Positions 7,250 through 16,000 of a stretch of 64,000 nucleotides of DNA are shown here, in pieces. Within the stretch, counting starts at the first letter, position 1, and every line of letters begins with the position of its first letter. Both the position numbers and the translations under genes were made by a program. Source of the DNA: Chryseobacterium sp. ZHDP1 (GTDB lineage Bacteria; Bacteroidota; Bacteroidia; Flavobacteriales; Weeksellaceae); NCBI RefSeq assembly GCF_018603435.1, contig NZ_CP075682.1, forward strand, positions 744,001 through 808,000, in the 5' to 3' direction. The notes beneath the pieces are model-generated. The model saw only the letters and a program-made list of their open reading frames with translations. It made no database searches and was not told the DNA's origin.

Positions 7250-9841
7250 TTATTCTTCAGATTCAGAATTCTCATTTCCTTCTGCCGGATTTTCGTTTTC
7301 CGTCTGAGGTGTTTCTGTATTGTTTTCCTGGTTATCAAATAGCGATCCTACAGCTCCTTCTTCGTTTTCTTCAGAATCGTCTTCCACATCTTTATCCATT
7401 TCTACTTTTGCAATAGCAGCAATTTCGTCATTCTTTTTAAGATTAATCAGTCTTACGCCCTGTGTATTTCTACCCATCACTCTCATTTCGTCCATTCCCA
7501 TTCTGATGGCAACTCCCGATTTGTTAATGATCATTAATCCGTCTTCATCCGTTACATTCTGAATAGCAATAAGATTTCCTGTCTTTTCAGTAATATTCAG
7601 TGTGATAACTCCTTTTCCTCCTCTGTTGGTAATTCTGTAATCTTCTACCGCAGTTCTCTTCCCGTATCCTTTTTCGGATACCACAAGTACTGTTTCTTTT
7701 TCCACATCATTTACAACAATCATACCGATTGCCTCATCGTCTTCTTCCATGGCAATACCACGAACACCGATCGATCCTCTTCCTACTTCTCTTACCTTCT
7801 CTTCAGGGAAACGGATACATTTACCGTTTTTGGTAGCAATCATGATCTGTGAAGTTCCGTTCGTTAGATAAGCGCCTAACAACTGGTCATTATCTCTGAT
7901 CTCAATAGCATTTACCCCGTTTACTCTAGGTCTTGAATATGCTTCCAGCGAAGTTTTCTTAATGGTTCCGTTTTTCGTTACCATCACAACGCTCATCTGG
8001 TTTACATATTCAGAATCTTTTAAGTTGTTGGTTCTGATGTAAGCTTTAATTTTATCGTCCGGTTCAATGTTAATAAGGTTTTGTACCGCTCTTCCTTTTG
8101 CCGTTTTGGAGCCTTCCGGAATTTCAAATACTCTTAACCAGTAACATCTTCCTTTTTCGGTAAAGAACAACATGTATTGGTGGTTGGTTGCCGAAACAAT
8201 ATATTCAAGGAAATCTGCATCTCTTGTTGTTGCCGCTTTGTTTCCTACACCACCTCTGCTCTGGATTTTGTATTCAGAAAGAGAAGTTCTCTTAATGTAT
8301 CCTGCGTGAGAAATCGTAAGAACTACAGATTCATTCGGGATGATATCTTCGATAGACATTTCACCACCTGAATAATCGATTTCGGTTCTTCTTTCGTCTC
8401 CGTATTTTTCTTTAACTTCAATTAATTCGTCTTTGATGATCTGGAATCTTCTTGGTTCGTTTGCCAGAATATCTTCCAGATCTGCAATTTCTTTCATGAT
8501 GGCATCATATTCATCACGGATCTTGTCAAGCTCCATTCCTGTTAAACGGGCAAGACGTAAATCAAGAATTGCCTGAGCCTGAATTTCAGAAAGCTCGAAA
8601 GCTTCGATCAATCCTTCTTTCGCAGCCTGTGGATTGGCAGAATGACGGATAATTGAAATCGCTTTATCCAAAGAATCCTGAGAACCGATCACTTTCATGA
8701 AACCTTCAAGAATGTGCGCTCTTTCTTTGGCTTTTCTAAGCTCGAACTGAGTTCTTCTTACGATAACTTCATGTCTGTGCTCTACGAAATGATGAATAAT
8801 GTCTTTTAAGTTAAGCTGCTCCGGTCTTCCGTGAACCAATGCAATATTGTTTACACTGAAAGAGGTTTGAAGCGCTGTATATTTATAAAGTAAGTTCAGA
8901 ACAACATTCGGGATTGCATCATTTTTAAGTTCATAAACGATACGAAGACCTCTTCTGTCCGATTCGTCTCTGATTTCGTAAATTCCCGGAATTTTTTCTT
9001 CTTTTACCAGTTCCGCAGTTCTGGCAATCATTTCCGCTTTGTTTACCTGATAAGGCACTTCGTTTACGATGATTGCATTTCTGTTCCCGATTTCTTCAAA
9101 AGCTACTTTTGCTCTCAGAACTACTCTTCCGCGACCAGTATGGAACGCATCTCTTACGCCATCGTATCCATAGATAATTCCCCCTGTAGGAAAATCCGGA
9201 GCAATAATGTGCTGCATTAATTCGTCAATTGAGATTTCTCTGTTGTCGATATAAGCGCAGATTGCGTCTACAGCTTCCGATAAATTGTGCGGAGCCATAT
9301 TCGTAGCCATACCTACTGCGATACCGGAAGTTCCGTTGACTAAAAGATTCGGAATTTTTGAAGGTAAAACCGTCGGTTCCTGTAAACTGTCGTCGAAGTT
9401 ATTCTGAAAATCTACCGTTTCCTTATCCAGATCCGAAAGGACCTCATCAGATATTTTTTTCAGTCTTGCCTCGGTGTAACGCATTGCTGCAGGCGGATCT
9501 CCGTCCATGGAACCGAAGTTCCCCTGTCCGTCTACCTGCGGATAACGCAAGCTCCAGTCCTGAGCCATTCTTACCATTGCATCGTATACAGAGGAGTCTC
9601 CGTGCGGGTGATATTTACCTAAAACGTCTCCAACAATTCTCGCAGATTTTAAATACTTTCGATTAGAAAAAACCCCTAATCCATACATACCGTAAAGTAC
9701 TCTTCTATGAACGGGTTTCAAGCCATCTCTTACATCCGGCAACGCTCTGGAAACGATAACCGACATCGAATAATCGATATAAGATGACTTCATTTCATCA
9801 ACAATGTTGATAGGAATCAGTCTTTCTCCTTCTTTTTGCAT
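7250..9841 (-). CDS. gyrA: DNA gyrase subunit A
   Basis: An 863-residue type IIA topoisomerase subunit that cleaves and rejoins DNA in the GyrA2GyrB2 complex. The active tyrosine is Tyr122 in AAMRYTEAR, and numbering matches E. coli through the quinolone-resistance region [12 protein letters not shown]. Ser83 and Asp87 are the wild-type residues, so no classical quinolone-resistance mutation is present at these two sites. The C-terminal beta-pinwheel blades are seen as repeated [20 protein letters not shown] and [10 protein letters not shown] units, with a GyrA-box-like QSRGGVGNK segment. The tail after about residue 815 is very acidic (Glu/Asp/Asn), typical of flavobacterial GyrA. The ATG of [10 protein letters not shown] is chosen over a TTG two codons upstream. 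Confidence 0.97.
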   Translation of the reverse strand: MQKEGERLIPINIVDEMKSSYIDYSMSVIVSRALPDVRDGLKPVHRRVLYGMYGLGVFSNRKYLKSARIVGDVLGKYHPHGDSSVYDAMVRMAQDWSLRYPQVDGQGNFGSMDGDPPAAMRYTEARLKKISDEVLSDLDKETVDFQNNFDDSLQEPTVLPSKIPNLLVNGTSGIAVGMATNMAPHNLSEAVDAICAYIDNREISIDELMQHIIAPDFPTGGIIYGYDGVRDAFHTGRGRVVLRAKVAFEEIGNRNAIIVNEVPYQVNKAEMIARTAELVKEEKIPGIYEIRDESDRRGLRIVYELKNDAIPNVVLNLLYKYTALQTSFSVNNIALVHGRPEQLNLKDIIHHFVEHRHEVIVRRTQFELRKAKERAHILEGFMKVIGSQDSLDKAISIIRHSANPQAAKEGLIEAFELSEIQAQAILDLRLARLTGMELDKIRDEYDAIMKEIADLEDILANEPRRFQIIKDELIEVKEKYGDERRTEIDYSGGEMSIEDIIPNESVVLTISHAGYIKRTSLSEYKIQSRGGVGNKAATTRDADFLEYIVSATNHQYMLFFTEKGRCYWLRVFEIPEGSKTAKGRAVQNLINIEPDDKIKAYIRTNNLKDSEYVNQMSVVMVTKNGTIKKTSLEAYSRPRVNGVNAIEIRDNDQLLGAYLTNGTSQIMIATKNGKCIRFPEEKVREVGRGSIGVRGIAMEEDDEAIGMIVVNDVEKETVLVVSEKGYGKRTAVEDYRITNRGGKGVITLNITEKTGNLIAIQNVTDEDGLMIINKSGVAIRMGMDEMRVMGRNTQGVRLINLKKNDEIAAIAKVEMDKDVEDDSEENEEGAVGSLFDNQENNTETPQTENENPAEGNENSESEE

Positions 9842-9988
9842 AAACAATTTTATTATAATGATAGTCAGACCCTTAGCTATACGTCTGAAAATTATTTTTT
9901 TTGTATTTTTATTAACGGGCTAATTTACGAAAAATTTGCCGATTTTTGCGGTAAAATTTATCTATAGAATCTTAAAAATTCATAAAAT

Positions 9989-10303
9989 ATGAGCATATTA
10001 AGCATAACGTTCCACTGCACAAAAAATAATCTTGAAGCCTGGGAAAATTACATGGATGAAACTTTGGTTTTAATGACGGAAAATCTGATGAACGTTAATC
10101 AATATATCCTTTCTGAAGTACACAGTGATTATATTGAAGAAGGCAAAAACTATAATCTTCTGCTTATTTTTGATAATGACGAGCTGAGAGAAGATTTCAT
10201 CAAAAGCGAAATGGAAAATATTGCTGAAAGAATTGAAGCAAAATTCGGACAGGAAGTTATGATTTTCAATACTTTTCTGAATCCTAAGAAATCGAGGCTT
10301 TAA
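9989..10303 (+). CDS. DUF4286 family protein
   Basis: A 104-residue cytoplasmic protein matching the DUF4286 family found across Bacteroidetes. It begins MSILSITFHCTKNNLEAWEN and has a ferredoxin-like alternation of strands and helices (YNLLLIFDNDELREDFI) with no signal peptide or membrane helix. It may be a small dimeric alpha-beta barrel, but no activity is known. It is divergent from gyrA across a 147-bp gap and ends at a strong bidirectional terminator, so it is probably a single-gene unit. Confidence 0.8.
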   Translation: MSILSITFHCTKNNLEAWENYMDETLVLMTENLMNVNQYILSEVHSDYIEEGKNYNLLLIFDNDELREDFIKSEMENIAERIEAKFGQEVMIFNTFLNPKKSRL

Positions 10304-10343
10304 ATTATTGAGATTAAGGTTGAGATTGAGATTTAATAAAATA

Positions 10344-10375
10344 AAAAGGCTGTATCACTATCGGTACAGCCTTTT
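10344..10375. terminator. Bidirectional terminator after the DUF4286 gene
   Basis: AAAAGGCTGTA and TACAGCCTTTT pair perfectly over 11 bp with a 10-nt loop and A/T tails on both sides. It serves the plus-strand DUF4286 gene and could also stop the minus-strand secreted-protein gene. Confidence 0.85.
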
Positions 10376-10486
10376 GTATGTAAATAAATTATTAAAATTC
10401 CTTATTTATAAATCGATATTCAGAAACCAAATCTGCATGATAGCTAACAAAAAAAGCACTGAATTTCTTCAATGCTTATATTCTAT

Positions 10487-10783
10487 TTATAAATTAACAA
10501 TTACTACAGGTCTTGCCGGATATACTCTTTGCGGTGTTGGAGCATAATATACCCTTCTTACAGGTCTGTAATAATGCTTTTTATAATAACGTTTTGGAGG
10601 TCTTTGGTACACTACGGTTCTGTAATAGGTTCTGTGTGGACCTTTGTAATAATGTTTTTTAGGACCGTGTCCATAACCATGTCCTCTTCCGTGACCGTGA
10701 CCTCTCTGCAAAGGTGCGGCGCTGTACAAAACAAAGGAAAAAACGATCAGGAATACTCCCAAAATTTTAGTCAGCATCTTCAT
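10487..10783 (-). CDS. Small secreted basic protein rich in His, Tyr, Arg and Pro
   Basis: A 98-residue protein with a signal peptide (MKMLTKILGVFLIVFSFVLY, cleavage near SAA). The mature part is highly biased: a GHGHGRGHGYGHGPKKH stretch followed by many YY, RY and PPKRYY units. It ends in a hydrophobic VVIVNL. It is strongly basic and has no catalytic domain. The His/Gly cluster could bind metal and the Tyr/Arg repeats could bind polysaccharide or nucleic acid, but this is speculation. Similar short secreted proteins are common in Chryseobacterium. An in-frame ATG two codons downstream is an equal alternative start. Confidence 0.75.
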   Translation of the reverse strand: MKMLTKILGVFLIVFSFVLYSAAPLQRGHGHGRGHGYGHGPKKHYYKGPHRTYYRTVVYQRPPKRYYKKHYYRPVRRVYYAPTPQRVYPARPVVIVNL

Positions 10784-10890
10784 AAATATATATTTTTCAA
10801 ATTACATCATGAAAAATTACAATCCGGATGCCAATAATCGGTTTTTATTATTTTTATGTAAATATTTAAGAAAGTTTATTACTTTTTATG

Positions 10891-11385
10891 TTAAAATATT
10901 ACCTCGCTTCTTCTTTCAAGCATAATTACATCTTTCCACCCGCCATTCAGCTTTCCTATTTTCTTTCTTGTTCCTACGGTTCTGAAACCATTTTTCTGAT
11001 GTGCTTTCAGCGCACCTTCATTTTCCGGAAATATATTCACCTGCAGAGTCCAGAACCCATGATCTTCACTGTCCAGAATCATCTTTTTCAGCAAAACAGA
11101 TCCTAAACCTTTTCCCTGATACTCATTATCAAAATAAACACTTACTTCTGCAACGCCTTTATAACTTTCTCTTTTGCTTACAGGCTTCAGCGCACACCAG
11201 CCAACAACTTCATTTCTTTCATTTTCCAAAACCCATCGGCAGTCGTTGTAATAATCCATATTCCACGCTTCAGCAGTAGGAACAGTTGTTTCGAAGGTCG
11301 ATTTTCCGCCTTCAATTCCCTGTCTGAAAATCTCTAAAACTCTGGCTTCATCTTTCGGAAGCATTTCTCTAAGCTCGTAGTTCAT
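10891..11385 (-). CDS. GNAT N-acetyltransferase, phosphinothricin-acetyltransferase-like
   Basis: A 164-residue single-domain acetyl-CoA-dependent transferase. The acetyl-CoA pyrophosphate loop is YQGKGLGSVLLKKM (Q/RxxGxG/A), preceded by the beta-4 strand VAEVSVYFDN, and the C-terminal half has NEGALKAHQKNGFRTVG. The order and the N-terminal RQGIEGGKSTFETTVPTAE resemble the PAT/Bar subfamily, but a true phosphinothricin substrate is not shown; housekeeping amino-acid derivatives such as methionine sulfoximine are as likely. It begins 2 bp after the DUF421 stop, forming a two-gene operon. Confidence 0.88.
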   Translation of the reverse strand: MNYELREMLPKDEARVLEIFRQGIEGGKSTFETTVPTAEAWNMDYYNDCRWVLENERNEVVGWCALKPVSKRESYKGVAEVSVYFDNEYQGKGLGSVLLKKMILDSEDHGFWTLQVNIFPENEGALKAHQKNGFRTVGTRKKIGKLNGGWKDVIMLERRSEVIF

Positions 11386-11387
11386 GG

Positions 11388-11900
11388 CTAATGATATTTT
11401 CGTTTGTTTTTTCTTTTAATTCTTGAATAATGCGTCTGTTTGCTTTTATTGTCCTCGGAAACCACACTGATGTTTCCATCCACTTCCAGTACGGCAAGTC
11501 TTACCTCATCGAAACCTCCGACACCATGTTCTCTTACGGCTTCTTCCAGTTCATCCGAAGTTATTTTTACTTTATTTAAAGCTTTTTCGTCAACAACGCC
11601 ATCTTTGATAAGAATAACGGGATCTTCTTCCATAAAACTTTTAAAAGAAGGACTTCTGAACATGAATCTTTTTAAGGTAAAATTAGCCGCAAAAAGAACC
11701 AGAGCAGCAATCAGTCCTCCCTGAAGCGAAGTATCCTGTCCTACCATGGCATTCTGCACAGCATTGGAAATTAAAAGCAGTAAGACCACATCTCCCGCAT
11801 TAAGCTGCGAAAGCTGATTTTTCCCGAAAACACGGATTCCGATCACCATGAAAAGATAAACACAGAGAGAGCGCAGAACGACATCTAAAATGGGATTCAC
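11388..11900 (-). CDS. DUF421 membrane protein (YetF/YcaP-like)
   Basis: A 170-residue protein with three N-terminal membrane helices (about residues 5-25, 37-53 and 60-80) and a cytosolic alpha/beta domain (DPVILIKDGVVDEKALNKVKITSDELEEAVREHG) ending in a basic KRKNKRKYH tail. This layout matches the DUF421/YetF family, known for a conserved membrane anchor and a small C-terminal domain; its function is unknown. It is the first gene of a pair with a GNAT acetyltransferase. The length is normal for the short form of the family. Confidence 0.85.
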   Translation of the reverse strand: MNPILDVVLRSLCVYLFMVIGIRVFGKNQLSQLNAGDVVLLLLISNAVQNAMVGQDTSLQGGLIAALVLFAANFTLKRFMFRSPSFKSFMEEDPVILIKDGVVDEKALNKVKITSDELEEAVREHGVGGFDEVRLAVLEVDGNISVVSEDNKSKQTHYSRIKRKNKRKYH

Positions 11901-12110
11901 AACAGTTTCTATTATACTGTCAAATGTATAAATTTTTACGGTCTGTTGGAGAAGTTGGAAATAAAAAGTTTAGATAGATTGAATTATCATTTGCTGGGTG
12001 AATTGTTTATGTTGAATTTATCGAAGTACCTTTGCGAACAAAAAAGATTTTCAGGAATTTTAAAACAACTGTTGCGAACTTTGTATTAAAAATATTTGAA
12101 GCATAAAAAA

Positions 12111-12129
12111 ACCGCCTTAATAAAGCGGT
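12111..12129 (-). terminator. Terminator of the GG-leader peptide gene
   Basis: ACCGC and GCGGT pair around an A/T loop, and on the minus strand the stem is followed by TTTTTTAT. It starts 10 bp beyond the stop of the small peptide gene. Confidence 0.75.
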
Positions 12130-12138
12130 CTGAATTTG

Positions 12139-12273
12139 TTAAGGACATTGAGCAATCGGAACTTCACTGCAAACAACTTTGTTGAGTCTTTCACAGTACA
12201 CACAGTATTGTTTCGGCTGTCCGCCATACACTGATTTCAGATCCGTCTTGCTTAGTTTCTTTAAATTTTTCAT
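12139..12273 (-). CDS. Bacteriocin-like GG-leader peptide with four cysteines (44 aa)
   Basis: A 44-codon gene: MKNLKKLSKTDLKSVYGG, then a 26-residue mature part starting QPKQYCVYCERLNKVVC and ending PIAQCP. The leader has the amphipathic MKNLKKLS...LK(S/T)V.GG form of double-glycine secretion signals cleaved by peptidase-C39 ABC transporters, common in Chryseobacterium bacteriocin-like peptides. The mature peptide holds four cysteines (CxxC plus two more), suggesting disulfide, metal-binding or modified forms. A -7 box lies about 20 bp upstream and a strong terminator follows at once, so it is an autonomous transcript. No processing transporter is in this window. Activity is unknown. Confidence 0.72.
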   Translation of the reverse strand: MKNLKKLSKTDLKSVYGGQPKQYCVYCERLNKVVCSEVPIAQCP

Positions 12274-12293
12274 ATTGTTTTAATTTTGTGATT

Positions 12294-12301
12294 CAAATAT
12301 A
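12294..12301 (-). promoter_or_regulatory. Promoter -7 box of the GG-leader peptide gene
   Basis: CAAATATA, read as TATATTTG on the minus strand, fits TAnnTTTG. The predicted start lies about 14 bp before the peptide ATG. The -33 element is not at the canonical distance. Confidence 0.5.
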
Positions 12302-12370
12302 AAACGAATATTTTTAATTATTATTACAACTTTATATTTAAAATTTTCATTATTTACACTTAAAATAAAA

Positions 12371-12395
12371 AAGCCATACAGAATTTGCATGGCTT
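12371..12395 (-). terminator. Terminator of the TonB-C-like gene
   Basis: AAGCCAT and ATGGCTT pair around an 11-nt loop, followed on the minus strand by TTTTTTATTTTA. It lies about 22 bp beyond the stop codon. Confidence 0.75.
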
Positions 12396-12417
12396 GGTAT
12401 AAAAGATTTTATGAATA

Positions 12418-12822
12418 TTATCTGTTGTTGATTTCTACCGTTACTGGCATTACATAAGTGTAGGCAACCATGCTTTCATTTAACTTTTTACGGTCAACTT
12501 TATAATCCAGTTCGCTTAAAACTGTTTCAATTTCTTTGCTTACACTTTTACAGTCACCATTCGAATGAACATTAACGATTTTACCGTTCTTGGAAATATC
12601 AAATTTTACAACAGAGTTTACAGTTCCCTGTTTGTAATCCGTGTTGGAAAAGTCAAAATTTTCTATTAAACGGGTTCTTATATCGTTAAAAGTTTCACTT
12701 CTGCTTAACTGAATTTCTTCAATTGTATTATTGGCAGATATTTGTGCTTTTGCTGTATTGATTAGTCCAATGAATCCACAAACAAAAAATGAAGCGATTA
12801 ATATCTGTATTTTATTTTTCAT
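12418..12822 (-). CDS. Secreted protein with TonB C-terminal-like domain
   Basis: A 134-residue protein with a signal peptide ending near INTAKAQ and a single small domain. The stretch NSVVKFDISKNGKIVNVHSNGDCKS, followed by a helix (VSKEIETVLSEL) and a final strand (YTYVMPVTVEI), follows the beta-alpha-beta pattern of TonB C-terminal domains, as in many Bacteroidetes proteins annotated energy transducer TonB. There is no membrane anchor beyond the signal and no proline-rich linker, so it would be a free periplasmic domain rather than a working TonB. It is a single-gene unit with its own promoter box and terminator. Family assignment is inferred. Confidence 0.6.
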   Translation of the reverse strand: MKNKIQILIASFFVCGFIGLINTAKAQISANNTIEEIQLSRSETFNDIRTRLIENFDFSNTDYKQGTVNSVVKFDISKNGKIVNVHSNGDCKSVSKEIETVLSELDYKVDRKKLNESMVAYTYVMPVTVEINNR

Positions 12823-12871
12823 AACTCTTTGGTTTTAAACATTATATTAAACTTATCTACTGTTTCTTTAC

Positions 12872-12879
12872 CAAAGATA
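12872..12879 (-). promoter_or_regulatory. Promoter -7 box of the TonB-C-like gene
   Basis: CAAAGATA is TATCTTTG on the minus strand, a perfect TAnnTTTG box. It gives a 5' leader of about 43 nt. Direct repeats of ACATTG lie 25-52 bp further upstream. Confidence 0.55.
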
Positions 12880-12903
12880 TATAAAATAATTTACAATAAT
12901 TTT

Positions 12904-12931
12904 ACATTGAGTTAACATTGAGTTAACATTG
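12904..12931 (-). promoter_or_regulatory. Three ACATTG half-sites at 11-bp spacing
   Basis: ACATTGAGTTA occurs twice in tandem and is followed by a third ACATTG. The 11-bp period equals one helical turn, like direct-repeat operators of winged-helix response regulators. It sits just upstream of the promoter box of the TonB-C-like gene. The regulator is unknown. Confidence 0.45.
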
Positions 12932-13015
12932 TAATTTAAACTATTGATTTTCAGTTGAATAAAATTTTAAAATTTTTGAAAATTTAATATTGGGAGTAAT
13001 ATTTATAAATAAAAA

Positions 13016-13040
13016 AGGCTAAATTTCATCAACTTAGCCT
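13016..13040 (-). terminator. Terminator of the NACHT gene
   Basis: AGGCTAA and TTAGCCT pair around an 11-nt loop; on the minus strand the stem runs into TTTTTATTTAT. It starts 15 bp beyond the NACHT stop codon. Confidence 0.8.
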
Positions 13041-13055
13041 ATATCTTAAAACAAA

Positions 13056-16000
13056 TCAATTTAGAATTTGACTTACATGGTGTAACAGGTTTAATAGTTT
13101 TGGTGTTTTTTCTACAAAGTCTACACCTAAAAAAGTAATATTTTTCCAATCATTAAGTCTTTTACCTAAATCAAATACTGTATCATGCCATTTTCTTAAT
13201 GTCGTTTTAGACTCCTGTATTGTAACCTCTGTTTCAGCTTCTTTTAATTCGATCAAATCTTTCATTCCTTCAATAAAAATGTTTTTCCACTCTTCATTTA
13301 CCACTTGTAATTGCTGAAATTCTTTTAAAATTTCTTCTGCTTTTAAAACGTCAGGATTTGTTGAATATGAGTTAAAATTGTTTGTTAGAGTATTGTTATT
13401 TCCTCCAAACTGATTTCCACTAAATGTTGAACCTTCTCCAAAATTAAACTGTTCCATAATTATATTAGTTTGTAATGGTCTTTTTGTATTCTCTATAAAA
13501 ATTTTAACCTCTTCGAAATTTAAAGGTCTTGAAAGTGAATTATAATAAGCCTGTTCTGATAAATCAATAAGATGATTTACATAAAAAAATTTCACTTCTT
13601 TATCTTTAATTCCTTGTTTTATTTCATGTAATACTATTTGTATTGCGGTATAACCTTCCTCTGATGTGGATAAGTTTGCAATTAAATTTTCGAGATTTGC
13701 TTTACTATGATGATAGTCAAAAGATCCCTTATTTTTTTCATCATAAATAATATCAAAAATTTCTTTTAACAGATTTAATTTTTCAAGATTTTCAAATTTT
13801 GCAATACTATTGATGTAAAAATCATCCCTTAAATCTGAAGCTACCGTTCCGAATTTCTTAAGGAAAACAAGATAAATTTCTAATGAATCCAAATCATTAA
13901 AATAGAATAATAAATCTAAAGCTTTTGAAAAATACAATTCATCCTCACTAGAAATATAGTCTTTAGCCAATTGATGTATAAAATGATTCCCTATATTCTT
14001 CTCTTGCATTAATTTTACTGCTTCCCAACATAAATACTTATTTGGATTCTCACAACATTTTTTTAGAAATTCTAATTGATTATGTGTAGATAATAAATCT
14101 GTATAGCTTTTTAAAAAATCTTTGTTACCCAGAATATTCTTATTACAAATTATAAATTTTCCTATTTTTTCATAAGTATCTTGTAATTTATTTTTTATAG
14201 CATAATTAATATGGTCAGTTAATGTACTATAATCCATTTGTTCAAAATTAATATTTTGAGCAATTTCTTTATCAAAAACTTCCTTATCGTTGATTTTATT
14301 AAATATGTATTCTAAATTCTCCTCACCCTTTCCATGAATATTACAATATTTTAGAGTTTTAAGATAAAACTCTTTCGAGTAACCAACATTAAATTCTTTA
14401 TCAAAAAAGTAAAGCATTTTTAAAATGTAATAATGAGTTTTAAATGTAAAATAATCATCATGTTTTATCGTTAATACATTTTTGAAATCAAAATCTCGCT
14501 CAACTTTTAAACTTTCATTTTTGATATATTCTATATGCTCTGGTTTAATTTCAAAACCTTCACTTTTTCTATTTTTAATTTTATTTTTAATCTCATACAG
14601 CAAATTAATTTCGCGCTCAAGATAATTTAAAACTTTTTGCTTTGTTATTCCTGTTCGATTTTTTAATCGATTTTGTATAAATCCAAAAACTGAATTTTGT
14701 AAGCCGTGAAAACCAGTTTCTTCATACCATTTCCAACTGATTTCGTGAATTTTATCCCAAGTCATTTCAATAACTTCATTATCGTCAAAAACTTTTAAAA
14801 TCTCACTTGATAATTTTTCTTTATCAAACAGAATCTCAAAGTTTTCTTGAGCGAAGTTTTTCAATTTCTGTCCATTAGAATGAAACTCTTCAGGAGTTGG
14901 AAGAAAATCATCAAATGTATAACCTGTTTTTGCTATTTCAAATTCTAAAAGTCTAGCTATTTCAAAATTGTAGTGAGAGACATAGTTTCGGAAGTTTTCA
15001 ATTTTCGTATTTTCATTTATTTTTACTTTATTTTGTACATATTGTTCAACAAAATACTCAACACCCATTTCAGTAATGCACAATGATAAAATATGATTGG
15101 TTGAAGATGAAATACCAAACTTATCAAGTAAGTGATTAAACAAAGGGTATTTACTGCCCTCGACAATCAATTTTACAAACAAATTATCTCTATAAAATAT
15201 ATGACTATCTTTAACTAAGATATAGTCTACCAAATCAAATAGAAATTTTTCATCACTCTTTATGATTTCTACTATTTTTTCAATTAAATTATCTTGAAAA
15301 TCCTTACCATGAAAATCACTAAAGTTTAAATCAAAATTTTGATCAAATAAAATTTTCAAAAATGTTAGAAAATTTTCTTTTTTCTTTATTCTCAATGTCA
15401 TTTTTTCTAGAATCCAAGATGTCCCTCTTATAGAATTATCTTTTATCCTTTCAGAAGAGATTTCATAAAGTTTGAAAAGACAATTCTTCAATATTGGGAA
15501 ATTATCATCAACGTTTTCGAAATCAGATAGCATCATTACTATTTGATGATTTACATCTGGATCAAAATCATCCTTAAAAAAATCTACAATATTTTCAAAT
15601 AAATGTTTATCTTTTATGTGATAATCGCGATCTTTAAAACATCTTAAAGCATCATTTCTATATTCACGGTTTTCAAAGATTAAATCAATAATTATTTTTT
15701 TTAGATCTCCTTCCTTTTCACTTTCGTCCACATAACTTAGTAAGTCAATAGCAGAATAAACAGCTCTAAAATGCTCTTTTTTAACAATTGTATCTAAAAG
15801 AAATTCAACATCTGCAAACTCTGCTAACTTATTCATTGGAAACCTACGATTTCTCCCTAACCAAAATGTCTTTTCAAGTGTTATATCAGTAAAATATTTT
15901 TCGAAAATTTCTTTTTGTGTATATGGATTAAGCCTATCTTTTTCGGTGAGAAATAATATTTCAGGTTCATTATTTAATAACCAATCTTTGATAGTTTTAA

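Noticed and set aside
7250..9841. Quinolone-resistance mutations in gyrA
   Set aside because: Ser83 and Asp87 are both wild-type residues, so there is nothing to report at the classical sites.
12027..12034. Plus-strand TACCTTTG with TTG 21 bp upstream, possible small RNA promoter
   Set aside because: It fits the consensus, but no gene, stable hairpin or T tract follows on that strand before the peptide gene's terminator; support is too weak to call a transcript.
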